Both the position numbers and the translations under genes were made by a program. From Parabacteroides sp. (GTDB lineage Bacteria; Bacteroidota; Bacteroidia; Bacteroidales; Tannerellaceae), in assembly GCA_019417325.1 (NCBI GenBank), contig DXVO01000034.1:248001-312000 (forward strand): DNA of 64,000 bases, written 5' to 3'. This document shows, piece after piece, positions 37,562-44,963 of this stretch. The notes beneath the pieces are model-generated. The model worked only from the letters and a program-made list of their open reading frames with translations. It made no database searches and had not been told where the DNA came from. Within the stretch, counting starts at the first letter, position 1. Every line of letters begins with the position of its first letter.

Positions 37562-37782
37562 TAAAGCGCTTTTTTACTTTTCTTCTATTATTGCCGGTTT
37601 ATTTCTATAGATATTGTATTTCCCCTATGACTCCGGCTTCATGCAGATATACTCCTACCTGTTCCGAATACGCAGTGCAAGCCTTAAAAAAATATGGTCC
37701 GATAAAAGGACTTTATCTGAGTACCAAACGCATTCTCCGTTGCCATCCGTGGGGTGGAAGTGGATATGACCCGGTTCCATAA
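37558..37782 (+). CDS. yidD: membrane protein insertion efficiency factor YidD
   Basis: This 74-residue protein shows the full YidD signature: YRYCISPMTPASCRYTPTCSEYAVQALKKYG and a closing CHPWGGSGYDPVP. It assists YidC-dependent membrane insertion. It overlaps rnpA by four bases (ATGA). Confidence 0.95.
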   Translation: MIKRFFTFLLLLPVYFYRYCISPMTPASCRYTPTCSEYAVQALKKYGPIKGLYLSTKRILRCHPWGGSGYDPVP

Positions 37783-37783
37783 A

Positions 37784-38425
37784 ATGGCTTACTACAATAT
37801 ACATACTCATTATCCAACCACTCATCCCGAGGATATTTCAATCATAAATATACTTATAAGAGGAGGAGAGAGCTACCATCTTGAAGATGGGCAGAACTAT
37901 TCCGCCGGAATTCATCCCTGGTATATAAATAATATCCGGCAACAGCTTGATGAACTGGAACGTCTCTGTACACATCCTGATATAGTAGCTATAGGAGAGG
38001 CCGGTTTCGATAAAATACGGGGAGGAACACCGGATGTACAACAGGAAGCATTCCAGACACAAGCCCTTTTAGCAGAAAAAGTAAATAAACCGCTCATTAT
38101 CCATTGTGTAAAAGCATATGACGAAATTATAAAAAATAAAAAAGTAATCAAACCACAAGTTCCCTGGATTATTCACGGATTCAGAGGCAATGGAAAACAA
38201 GCCGAACAATTGCTACGCCAAGGCTTTTACCTTTCTTTCGGTCAATATTTCAACCCAAAAGCTTTAAAAGTCGTCTATCCGGATTATCTTTTTGCCGAAA
38301 CAGATGATGCCGATATCGATATCCGTTCCGTTTATCAACAAATAACAGAAAACCTGTCATATCCGGTCGAGGAAACCATATCTTCACTCACTCTAAATAT
38401 AAAAAAGGTTTTTCCCGGTTTATAA
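37784..38425 (+). CDS. TatD-family metal-dependent hydrolase
   Basis: The protein has the HTH metal motif (YYNIHTHYPT) at its N terminus and AIGEAGFDKIRGG, QAFQTQALLAEKVNKPLIIHC and FAETDDADIDI. TatD proteins are metal-dependent nucleases. I place the start at 37784, two bases after the yidD stop, because the HTH motif then lies near the N terminus as usual. An ATG at 37754 would add ten residues and overlap yidD. At 213 residues it is shorter than typical TatD (about 255). Confidence 0.85.
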   Translation: MAYYNIHTHYPTTHPEDISIINILIRGGESYHLEDGQNYSAGIHPWYINNIRQQLDELERLCTHPDIVAIGEAGFDKIRGGTPDVQQEAFQTQALLAEKVNKPLIIHCVKAYDEIIKNKKVIKPQVPWIIHGFRGNGKQAEQLLRQGFYLSFGQYFNPKALKVVYPDYLFAETDDADIDIRSVYQQITENLSYPVEETISSLTLNIKKVFPGL

Positions 38426-38450
38426 CTATGATTTTCTAAAATCATAGTTA
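38421..38450 (+). terminator. terminator after the tatD gene
   Basis: ATAACTATGATTT pairs perfectly with AAATCATAGTTAT (13 bp, loop TCTA). It overlaps the tatD stop and is followed by CATTTTCTC. Confidence 0.7.
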
Positions 38451-38509
38451 TCATTTTCTCAAATCATTAGTATGAATACTCAATCTTTCTATTTTCAATT
38501 ATAAAGTCG

Positions 38510-38517
38510 TACCTTTG
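38510..38517 (+). promoter_or_regulatory. tyrS promoter -7 box
   Basis: TACCTTTG matches the consensus and lies 32 bases before tyrS. Confidence 0.7.
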
Positions 38518-38549
38518 CCCGCATTCAATTAATACTATAAATTAAAACG

Positions 38550-39842
38550 ATGAATTTTGTTGAAGAACTAAGATGGAGGGGCATGATTCATGATATGATG
38601 CCCGGGACAGAAGAACAATTGCAAAAAGAAATGACTTCTGCTTACGTAGGTATCGACCCGACAGCCGATTCGCTACACATTGGTCACCTTGTATCAGTTA
38701 TGATGCTGAAGCATTTCCAACGCGCCGGGCACCGTCCTATCTCCCTGGTCGGCGGGGCCACTGGTATGATCGGAGACCCTTCAATGAAGTCCGCTGAACG
38801 TAACTTGCTGGATGAAGCAACGCTTCGCCACAATCAGGAAAGTATTAAAAAGCAGCTTGCTAAATTTTTGGATTTTGATTCGGATGCTCCCAATGCTGCC
38901 AAGTTAGTAAACAACTATGACTGGATGAAGGAATATTCTTTCCTGAACTTTATCCGTGATATAGGTAAACACCTAACTGTAAACTATATGATGGCTAAGG
39001 ATTCCGTAAAAAAACGCCTTAGTTCCGAATCAAGCGTAGGTATGTCCTTCACCGAATTTTCCTATCAATTACTGCAAGGATACGATTACCTGTATCTGTA
39101 TGAACACGAAGGATGCCGTCTGCAAATGGGTGGTTCAGACCAGTGGGGTAACATTACAACAGGTACAGAATTAATCCGCCGCAAACTGGGTGGTGAAGCA
39201 TATGCACTGACTTGCCCTCTAATTACTAAGGCTGACGGCGGTAAATTCGGTAAAACCGAATCCGGCAACGTATGGTTAGACCGCAGGTATACTTCCCCTT
39301 ATAAATTCTACCAATTCTGGTTGAATGTAAGCGATGCTGATGCGGCAAGATATATCAAAATATTTACAGACCTTTGTAAAGAAGAAATCGAAGCATTGAT
39401 TCAGGAACAGGAAGCAGCACCTCATCTCCGTCCACTACAGAAACGTCTGGCTAAGGAAATAACAGTAATGGTACATTCTATTGAAGATTATGACGCTGCT
39501 GTTGAAGCTTCCAACATCCTTTTCGGAAACTCCACTTCCGATGCACTGAAACATTTGGATGAAGAAACCTTATTGGATGTATTCAAAGGCGTACCTCAAT
39601 TTGAAATCAGCCGTGACGAACTGGGTGCGGGAGTTAAAGCCATTGACTTGTTCACTGAAAAAGCAGCTATTTTCCCATCTAAAGGAGAAATGCGTAAGCT
39701 GGTTCAAAGTGGTGGTATTAGCTTGAATAAAGAAAAACTTACGGACCAGGATATGATAATCGACAGTAAATCATTGTTGGATAACAAATATTTACTGGTA
39801 CAAAGAGGCAAAAAAAACTACTATCTGTTGATAGCTAAGTAA
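38550..39842 (+). CDS. tyrS: tyrosyl-tRNA synthetase
   Basis: This 430-residue class I synthetase has HIGH in DSLHIGHLV (residues 40-48), the tyrosine-binding LQGYDYLYLYEHEGCRLQMGGSDQWGN region and the KMSKS counterpart KFGKT (about residue 232). The C-terminal S4-like domain (LVQSGGISLNKEKL) binds tRNA. It charges tRNA-Tyr. The next gene is tRNA-Gln. Confidence 0.97.
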   Translation: MNFVEELRWRGMIHDMMPGTEEQLQKEMTSAYVGIDPTADSLHIGHLVSVMMLKHFQRAGHRPISLVGGATGMIGDPSMKSAERNLLDEATLRHNQESIKKQLAKFLDFDSDAPNAAKLVNNYDWMKEYSFLNFIRDIGKHLTVNYMMAKDSVKKRLSSESSVGMSFTEFSYQLLQGYDYLYLYEHEGCRLQMGGSDQWGNITTGTELIRRKLGGEAYALTCPLITKADGGKFGKTESGNVWLDRRYTSPYKFYQFWLNVSDADAARYIKIFTDLCKEEIEALIQEQEAAPHLRPLQKRLAKEITVMVHSIEDYDAAVEASNILFGNSTSDALKHLDEETLLDVFKGVPQFEISRDELGAGVKAIDLFTEKAAIFPSKGEMRKLVQSGGISLNKEKLTDQDMIIDSKSLLDNKYLLVQRGKKNYYLLIAK

Positions 39843-39859
39843 TAAAAGCATTCAAAAAA

Positions 39860-39890
39860 TTTGCAAGGTAAGATTTTATTCTTACCTTTG
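39860..39890 (+). promoter_or_regulatory. tRNA-Gln promoter
   Basis: TTTG (39860-39863) and TACCTTTG (39883-39890) are separated by 19 bases, a full-consensus Bacteroidetes promoter. The tRNA begins 25 bases downstream. Confidence 0.8.
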
Positions 39891-39915
39891 CATCGCTTTA
39901 AATAAAGCACCGGAT

Positions 39916-39986
39916 TGTCTCATGGTGTAATGGTAGCACTACAGTTTTTGGTTCTGTCTGTCGAGGTTCGAATCCTCGTGAGACAA
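39916..39986 (+). tRNA. tRNA-Gln (anticodon TTG)
   Basis: The acceptor stem TGTCTCA (39916-39922) pairs with TGAGACA (39979-39985). The anticodon loop TTTTGGT carries TTG. The T-arm contains GTTCGAATCC. The T-T pair at the base of the anticodon stem is acceptable for a glutamine tRNA. No CCA is encoded. Its 3' end is the integration target of the island that follows. Confidence 0.94.
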
Positions 39987-39990
39987 CTCA
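39973..39990. repeat. attachment site, left (in tRNA-Gln 3' end)
   Basis: TCCTCGTGAGACAACTCA is identical to 51971-51988 and 15 of 18 bases match 60618-60635. The tRNA stays intact at this end. Confidence 0.9.
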
Positions 39991-40000
39991 CAATCGAAGA

Positions 40001-40039
40001 AAGCCGTTTATTATCAGTAAGATAGTAGACGGCTTTTCT
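40001..40039 (+). terminator. tRNA-Gln terminator
   Basis: AAGCCGT (40001-40007) pairs with ACGGCTT (40029-40035), followed by TTCTTTT. A similar sequence (CCGTTTATTAT stem) follows the third att-like site near 60650. Confidence 0.75.
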
Positions 40040-40040
40040 T

Positions 40041-40053
40041 TTGCGGTAAGAAT
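40041..40053. repeat. integrase arm-type site, left
   Basis: TTGCGGTAAGAAT lies 51 bases inside the left attachment site. The same 13 bases occur three times at the right end (51809-51821 inverted, 51830-51842, 51842-51854), as expected of integrase arm-binding sites. Confidence 0.7.
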
Positions 40054-40088
40054 TTCTCCCAACTTACGAACAACCTCATTCCCTCATC

Positions 40089-40207
40089 TTGACAAATTGA
40101 TTTTTAGTATTACCTTTGTGATATCAATCAGTTAGATGTACAGCGGTACTCGTTGGTTGGTTTAACACATAGCGGGTTGGGGTGGTTCCTGGCCCGTATT
40201 TTTTTGA
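40089..40207 (+). ncRNA. candidate small RNA at the left end of the element
   Basis: A full-consensus promoter (TTG at 40089-40091, 19-base gap, TACCTTTG at 40111-40118) precedes an about 80-nt stretch with no open frame. This ends in a CGGG (40173-40176) / CCCG (40193-40196) hairpin and a run of eight pyrimidine-rich bases, mainly T (40198-40205). The 12 bases TTGGTTTAACAC within it (40157-40168) recur at 51778-51789 just upstream of the integrase gene. Function unknown. Confidence 0.55.
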
Positions 40208-40213
40208 AAGCAT

Positions 40214-40253
40214 AAAAAAGGCCGTTATGGGAAATCCCTGAACGACCTTTTTC
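40214..40253. terminator. bidirectional terminator hairpin
   Basis: AAAAAGG-CGTT pairs with AACG-CCTTTTT (about 40214-40252). It can end the small RNA on the plus strand and the small-gene operon on the minus strand. Confidence 0.75.
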
Positions 40254-40284
40254 GATTATGGTAGTGGATTATATTTCCAATCCT

Positions 40285-40449
40285 TTATTTTCTGAGTTCA
40301 TTAAACAGTAAGGAAATCCAGTCAAACCAATAATAACGGTTTATGCTTGGCCCCGCAGAAATAACAAGTAGCCCAATAATAGACATCGTTAGCACTACAG
40401 TCAAAAACAGCATTAAGGCTATCAAAAACGTAATACATAAATATCTCAT
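40285..40449 (-). CDS. small membrane protein (54 aa), last gene of a four-gene chain
   Basis: The ATG at 40449 overlaps the stop of the preceding gene (ATGA). The predicted product is 54 residues with one long hydrophobic helix (about residues 4-32, LIALMLFLTVVLTMSIIGLL) and an aromatic C-terminal part (NRYYWFDWISLLF). A purine-rich GGAGGTGGAG lies upstream. A small membrane protein behind three soluble partners could be a holin-like or toxin-like component, but no family is recognised. Confidence 0.65.
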   Translation of the reverse strand: MRYLCITFLIALMLFLTVVLTMSIIGLLVISAGPSINRYYWFDWISLLFNELRK

Positions 40450-40688
40450 GGCTCCACCTCCAGTCCTTCACAAATGTCGGAATAAACGGTATAGCCAACC
40501 ATGTTTCCTATTTCACTACAGATATTGCCAAGTTGCATTTCCGCATCAAGAAGAGTTTTCCGATATAATTCGGCAAGACTGCCATTATCTTCATTGATAC
40601 CGGCAAGGCGGTGACTGGCGGATATAAGCTCCTTCATCACTGTAATCAATATTTCGCGCTCAGATTTTAAAGATATAGGTTCTTTCAT
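40446..40688 (-). CDS. small protein (80 aa), paralogue of the next gene upstream
   Basis: This 80-residue acidic protein shares its layout with the 40685-40927 product: both have ISL near the start, a helical middle with two acidic stretches, and the closing pattern G-M-[IV]-G-[FY]-T-[VI]-x-S-D-I-x-E-G-x-E-V. It is preceded by AAAGGAGG (40697-40704, minus strand), a near-perfect Shine-Dalgarno that is rare in this phylum. Start and stop overlap its neighbours by four bases. Function unknown. Confidence 0.7.
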   Translation of the reverse strand: MKEPISLKSEREILITVMKELISASHRLAGINEDNGSLAELYRKTLLDAEMQLGNICSEIGNMVGYTVYSDICEGLEVEP

Positions 40689-40927
40689 AGCTTTACCTCC
40701 TTTCCTTCTATTATATCCGACGTAATGGTAAAACCGATCATATCACCAAGATCGCTTAAGCATGCAATCAAACGTTCTTCACAATCTTCAAGTTGTTTGC
40801 CATAGCTTTCAGATACATCACTGTCTTCCTCTACTAGTGATAATACTGTATGGCGAGATCTGGAGATATCCCGGATCAATGTATAGATTTTATCCCGTTG
40901 AGGCTGGAGCGATATATAGTTTCTCAT
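40685..40927 (-). CDS. small protein (80 aa), paralogue of the next gene downstream
   Basis: This 80-residue protein aligns end to end with the product of 40446-40688, so the pair arose by tandem duplication. A Shine-Dalgarno AAAGGAGG (40934-40941) precedes it inside the end of the upstream gene. It is predicted to be all helical, with no membrane segment. Function unknown. Confidence 0.7.
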   Translation of the reverse strand: MRNYISLQPQRDKIYTLIRDISRSRHTVLSLVEEDSDVSESYGKQLEDCEERLIACLSDLGDMIGFTITSDIIEGKEVKL

Positions 40928-41205
40928 TTCTGACCTCCTTTCTGTGTTTGGAGCTTCTGGTTTAACTGTACGTTCTCCTTTTGCAGGTTCTCGATGAGGT
41001 GGCGCTGGTAGCTGATCATTCCCTCGATTCTTCCGATCCGGCGACCGGCATCATAGGCGGCTTGGAGTTCTAATGTTGAGTACGGAGAACCGGAAGCCAA
41101 TATAGCTTGCAGTTCAGGGTTTGAATACTTACCCGTTTCGTGGGGGGACGTTGCTTGTGAGGTACTATTATTCCCGGACAAAGCAATGTTTGTGAGTTTG
41201 GACAT
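40924..41205 (-). CDS. small protein with C-terminal coiled coil (93 aa)
   Basis: The N-terminal half is polar and serine/threonine rich; the C-terminal part (YQRHLIENLQKENVQLNQKL, about residues 66-85) is a heptad-like coiled coil. It opens the four-gene chain, whose members overlap by ATGA. A structured RNA-like sequence (41247-41325) lies 42 bases upstream. No family is recognised. Confidence 0.65.
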   Translation of the reverse strand: MSKLTNIALSGNNSTSQATSPHETGKYSNPELQAILASGSPYSTLELQAAYDAGRRIGRIEGMISYQRHLIENLQKENVQLNQKLQTQKGGQK

Positions 41206-41246
41206 AACTTGAACATTGTTTGTTTTGCAGGAGAGGCAAAAGAAAA

Positions 41247-41325
41247 CGGCTTCGCCTGTCCCTTTGTCCTACACCTCACACGGCAGTTACGGCCATTAAA
41301 CCGTATCAAGGGGGTACGAAGCCGC
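41247..41325 (-). ncRNA. 79-nt structured RNA-like unit, copy 1
   Basis: On the minus strand GCGGCTTCG closes with CGAAGCCG, followed by TTTTCTTTT. An inner hairpin TACGG...CCGTA and the motif GGACAAAGGGACAGGC lie inside. A TATATTTG box (41340-41347) is 15 bases upstream. A unit of the same length, orientation and plan is at 42073-42151. It may be an independent small RNA or a leader/attenuator of the four-gene chain. The rest of 41206-41501 holds promoter boxes but no gene. Confidence 0.5.
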
Positions 41326-41435
41326 TATATCTATATTCGCAAATATACGAATACGAAACGATCGGGCATAAAAAATGCCGACATAAAGATATGTTCGGCG
41401 GACGCTTCCACCGTGTGAGATAAAATAGGACAGGG

Positions 41436-41443
41436 CAAATATA
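41436..41443 (-). promoter_or_regulatory. minus-strand -7 box within a 17-bp direct repeat
   Basis: TATATTTG on the minus strand. It lies inside GCAAATATAGGAAAGTT (41435-41451), which recurs at 42244-42260. Confidence 0.5.
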
Positions 41444-41501
41444 GGAAAGTTATCGTAAATAATTATTAGTTTTGAAAAAATAAAACTAAATCAAGGAAAA
41501 T

Positions 41502-42056
41502 ATGGATATAACTAGCGAATCGATCAAAGATCTTAGTGAGACTTTGTACACTCTTACCGATTTAATATCTAAATTAGAAAAGTCTAAAAGTAAATTGGAT
41601 GAGCCAACATTACATAAAATTAAAGTTAAAAAAATTGTTGCTTTGACTTTCGCCTCCCAAATTGACATTTCTATATGCATGTTACATCTAAACCATCCTT
41701 CATGTAAGTATGAAGCTCATTTCTTTTTGAATATAGCAGTTATGAAAATGATAGAGATCATAAAAAAACTAATCAAAATACATACTGAACCGACTCACGA
41801 ACTCTACTACCATCCATCTGAAAAATCAAAAGATGAGATAATAAAATTACTGGACTTTTGGAAAGAAAGGTATTGTGATTGGATCAATGATATTAGGATT
41901 TTTTCTGCAGCACATTACGATATTGACATTGTCAAGTTTATCAACTATGGCTATAAAGATATAGATCCATCAAAAAACCAGAAATGTTTTGATGAATTTA
42001 TACATATTCTCAAAACGGTTCAAAAGAACATCAATGTTCCATCATCGAATTTATGA
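41502..42056 (+). CDS. unknown helical cargo protein (184 aa)
   Basis: This 184-residue protein is predicted to be largely helical, with a coiled-coil-like start (SETLYTLTDLISKLEKSKSKL) and a histidine-rich middle (IKIHTEPTHELYYHPSEKS). It has no signal peptide or known motif. It is AT-rich and lies between two copies of a 17-bp repeat and two 79-nt structured units, so it looks like replaceable cargo. An antiphage or helper-interaction role is conceivable but unsupported. Confidence 0.65.
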   Translation: MDITSESIKDLSETLYTLTDLISKLEKSKSKLDEPTLHKIKVKKIVALTFASQIDISICMLHLNHPSCKYEAHFFLNIAVMKMIEIIKKLIKIHTEPTHELYYHPSEKSKDEIIKLLDFWKERYCDWINDIRIFSAAHYDIDIVKFINYGYKDIDPSKNQKCFDEFIHILKTVQKNINVPSSNL

Positions 42057-42072
42057 TAAGAAATTACTTAAA

Positions 42073-42151
42073 GCTGTTGCCTCTCTTTGTCCGACCAAGA
42101 ACAAAATCACGCAAACATAGTTTGAGCAATCCAGTAGAGATAACAACAGCC
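42073..42151 (-). ncRNA. 79-nt structured RNA-like unit, copy 2
   Basis: On the minus strand GGCTGTTG closes with CAACAGC. An inner CAAAC-tat-GTTTG hairpin and GGACAAAGAGAGGC sit where copy 1 has its hairpin and GGACAAAG motif. The closing stem differs from copy 1 on both sides yet still pairs, which suggests covariation. A TACCTTTG box (42172-42179) is 21 bases upstream. It is convergent with the 184-residue gene. The stretch 42057-42372 otherwise holds only promoter-like boxes (42245-42252 minus, 42346-42353 plus). Confidence 0.45.
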
Positions 42152-42372
42152 TAATATCTTTCTAGTAGATACAAAGGTAATGCTTGAACATAAAAATATA
42201 CTCATAAACTATGAATGTATGTCTTTGTTCTGGTCGGAACGCTGCAAATATAGGAAAGTTTTTTGGGATTTTGTTGTTTCACCGCTCATATATAATAAAA
42301 TAAAGAAAAATAAGACAAAAAAACCTCTAGATAAAGTTTTTTCCATATTTTTGCGAAAAACTAATCATAATT

Positions 42373-43431
42373 ATGAATAATATCATACAAATAAAGACTA
42401 GTGAATCTGAAGATCTATCAAGTTCTACAAATAGTTCAGGATTTCTATCCATCCCCCTTAGCACGAATCAATTTAAAGAATTCATAATAAGCCTACTAGG
42501 TACTCCACAAACAATAAGTAAAAGGTTTGAAGGGGTGTTTGATATTGAAAAAGAGGATCTAATTGATATTCATAATCTTTTACTTCAAAGGATTGGACAA
42601 CAAAACAACGGAACCTTAATCCAATTCGAAGCCAAGGTTTATTTTAGTGACCAAACCTCAGTCATAATGACTTCCATTGATGATTTTCAATTATACAAAG
42701 ATCATAAAGATGTTATTTCAGAGACCGTACGTCTTTTATGGGTGTTTTTGATCAAATTTCCAAATAAAGAAATTCATGAGAAACAAGTAGTAGAGTTACA
42801 GTTCAATACAAATCCTGATAAAAACAAGATAGAGGAAGATGGAATAATTACACCCAAATTTTTACAATCAGGATATGTCGATTTGAAAATAGAGCACACT
42901 GCAAGAACATGGGGAGCAGATATGGAATCTCTGTTATCATCTAAAATCAATTTATTCCTAATCCCTAATTCAAATATAAAGAAATTTATAATCAAGTACA
43001 GAACTATTATTACATTATTAATAGGCATAATATCCTTGTTATTATCATTTTACATACTCTCAACTAATATTGACAATGAAATCACAAAACACAAAAAAAA
43101 TGTAGTGGAATTTCTAGATAGATCGCCATCTATGGAACAAAAAATAGATTATTTATTAATTGGAAATTCAAATAGAAGCAACATATCAAATAGTATTTTA
43201 TTTTTTGCTTTATCGCCAGTTTTGCTTCTTGTTTTTCTTATGATATTTTTTAAATTCATCACCCATTGCCCTAAAAGCTTCATCACACTAACCAAAGGAA
43301 GCGAAATATACAGGAAAAAACAAAAAACAAAAGAAAAAATAATAAGTTTCAAATTATGGGGAACGATTCTTATAGGTATTATAACGGGTGTCTTGGCTAA
43401 TTATTTATTCAAATATATATCAAACACATAA
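42373..43431 (+). CDS. unknown membrane protein (352 aa)
   Basis: A soluble N-terminal domain of about 205 residues is followed by three hydrophobic segments (about 212-230, 272-296 and 327-347) and a basic loop (KKQKTKEKIISFK). It has no signal peptide, so the large domain should be cytoplasmic. A TATTTTTG box (42346-42353) lies 19 bases upstream. It has no recognisable family. A sensor domain joined to a membrane part is a common plan for abortive-infection proteins, which makes this a candidate only. It is AT-rich like the preceding cargo gene. Confidence 0.65.
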   Translation: MNNIIQIKTSESEDLSSSTNSSGFLSIPLSTNQFKEFIISLLGTPQTISKRFEGVFDIEKEDLIDIHNLLLQRIGQQNNGTLIQFEAKVYFSDQTSVIMTSIDDFQLYKDHKDVISETVRLLWVFLIKFPNKEIHEKQVVELQFNTNPDKNKIEEDGIITPKFLQSGYVDLKIEHTARTWGADMESLLSSKINLFLIPNSNIKKFIIKYRTIITLLIGIISLLLSFYILSTNIDNEITKHKKNVVEFLDRSPSMEQKIDYLLIGNSNRSNISNSILFFALSPVLLLVFLMIFFKFITHCPKSFITLTKGSEIYRKKQKTKEKIISFKLWGTILIGIITGVLANYLFKYISNT

Positions 43432-44076
43432 ACCTACAGAAAATTACAAGTTCTTTTTACATAATCGGCATTATTGAATTTCACTGACCCTCTTTTTTAT
43501 ACAGTCGGAAAAGTCGGATTTCCCCTATACCTGCCAGAACGAATCGTTACATTTGGTCGAACTATAATTTTGTAGTTTGGTCAAGGCCAGATATCTTGGC
43601 TTACAATCTTTTCTAAATCAGCCAAAGTCGAATTTCCGACCTCGGCCTACCGTCGTGATATGCGACAGTAGATGTATGGGGTCGTGAAACGCGACGGGGT
43701 CTAACAGTCTCAGTAATAATCAGATCGTGAAATATGATGGACTAAAACAACCGCTTTCTTAAAACCCAAAAAACCCATTGGGTTTTAAGAAACCCAAGTT
43801 ATTTTAATGCTGTGATTTTAGTTGTATTGAGAGTAATAACATTGGTGAATTTACCCACAAAATGTATCTTTTACATACGTTTCGTTTTCCTATAATTAAG
43901 GTACACCTATCTGTTTAATTGATATATTCAATTTTATTATCACATTGATTTATAGGTTGTTTTTTAATATTCTGCAACTTCTGAAATAACAATAATTTTT
44001 AAATAACCCACTGGGTTATTTGGGTTTTTCAAAAACCCAAAAAAGCCGATACTGTTACTGATACTGTAACTGTATA

Positions 44077-44115
44077 TATAAATAATAATATTGGCGAATC
44101 TACCGATTCACCGAC
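44077..44115 (+). repeat. 39-bp palindromic repeat, non-coding copy
   Basis: It is inverted relative to 48401-48439 with 37 of 39 matches. The core is GGCGAATC-TACC-GATTCACC, and both differences fall in the 4-base spacer. AT-rich TATAAATAATAATATT adjoins it. Confidence 0.85.
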
Positions 44116-44587
44116 AGTAAAAACATCTTTGAATCTACTCTAAGTATTGCTGAGGTCAGCTTATTTTCCTGATTTATATCCTACATGGTGTTTTACGGGG
44201 TGGGGATCGGTAAAATGGTGCCCCCTTTTAAGTTGCCCGGAACAATCTTCCGGATAACATTGATAGCAAGAATGGATACAACCCCAATTTGCCTATTCCT
44301 TTACCTGCAAATCGAACAAACATGGTTCACTTGTATTTCTTATGGTTTGCGAAAAGAAAGTGTCTTAAATCGCCTGTATTGAGTTCATGTAATCACGTTC
44401 TAAATTTTACCGACCCTCTTATATTGTTGAAACGTTATTTCATGGATGGTATTTAGTTTATCCTATAACCATCGTTGTAATCAACTGGGGTAACGATGAC
44501 CCGGTTCCCTTACCGTAATATTGCCGTACAACCTTGGTGCCGTACGCCGTGATTGAGGATCAGTTGTTGTGTCTAGTGTAACAATAG

Positions 44588-44657
44588 CAAAGGCCCGCTC
44601 ACCAGCCCCGTGGAACTACAAACCACGACTTAGCGAACCGGGCCTTTGCTTTTTATA
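44588..44657 (+). terminator. strong terminator-like hairpin, possible ncRNA end
   Basis: GCAAAGGCCCG pairs with CGGGCCTTTGC across about 60 bases that contain a second hairpin (CCGTGG...CCACG). CTTTTTATA follows on the plus strand. No gene precedes it on that strand within 1.1 kb, so it may end a non-coding transcript. A minus-strand TATCTTTG box is at 44711-44718. Confidence 0.55.
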
Positions 44658-44963
44658 GTCAGCCCTCCCGGAACCGCAATCCGGGAACTTTACCAAATAC
44701 ACTTACACTACAAAGATATACCTTTCGCACAATATCTAACTATTGGCCGGACGCCCATAGTTCTCGCGCGCGTTTTAGGGACTCTAATAATTCCGGATTA
44801 ATATTCAAACTTAAAAATACCCAATTTCTAATACCGTTCGCGATTTTAGGCACCTTCTTTATTTTGTGGATAGATTATCCATCTAAAAGAAAAAAGTTCC
44901 TGAGATAAAAATCATATGCGAAAATTCATACGTTTTGTGTCTACTCAGATAAAAGAAATTCTA

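Larger units (their letters stand above)
43432..44963. other. 1.5-kb non-coding, repeat-rich region (origin-like)
   Basis: No credible gene is present. It holds two copies of a compound repeat: an AACCCA(T/C)TGGGTT palindrome (near 43770-43786 and 44002-44020) followed by TAATAA(C/T)ATTGG(T/C)GAAT (43834-43850 and 44084-44099). A near-identical 18-bp direct repeat, AATTT-AC-GACCCTCTT, lies at 43477-43494 and 44403-44420. A long hairpin is at 44588-44657. The second compound copy matches, inverted, a stretch inside the replication gene at 48401-48439. AT-rich tracts adjoin the repeats. This is consistent with a replication origin or another cis-acting region. Confidence 0.5.

Noticed and set aside
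41209..41423. Plus-strand 67-69-codon frames
   Set aside because: Two overlapping frames cover the 79-nt structured unit on the other strand; no ribosome-binding site or conserved pattern.
41247..42151. Integron attC sites around the 184-codon gene
   Set aside because: The paired units have no GTTRRRY/RYYYAAC core and no integron integrase is present.
42180..42380. 66-codon plus-strand frame between the two cargo genes
   Set aside because: AT-rich, overlaps promoter boxes and repeat; no supporting signal.
44041..44140. Intact second replication gene in the non-coding region
   Set aside because: The NNNIGE-like frame is only about 30 codons between stops; at most a remnant.
43432..44963. 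CRISPR array
   Set aside because: Repeats are few, of different kinds and not regularly spaced; no cas genes in the window.
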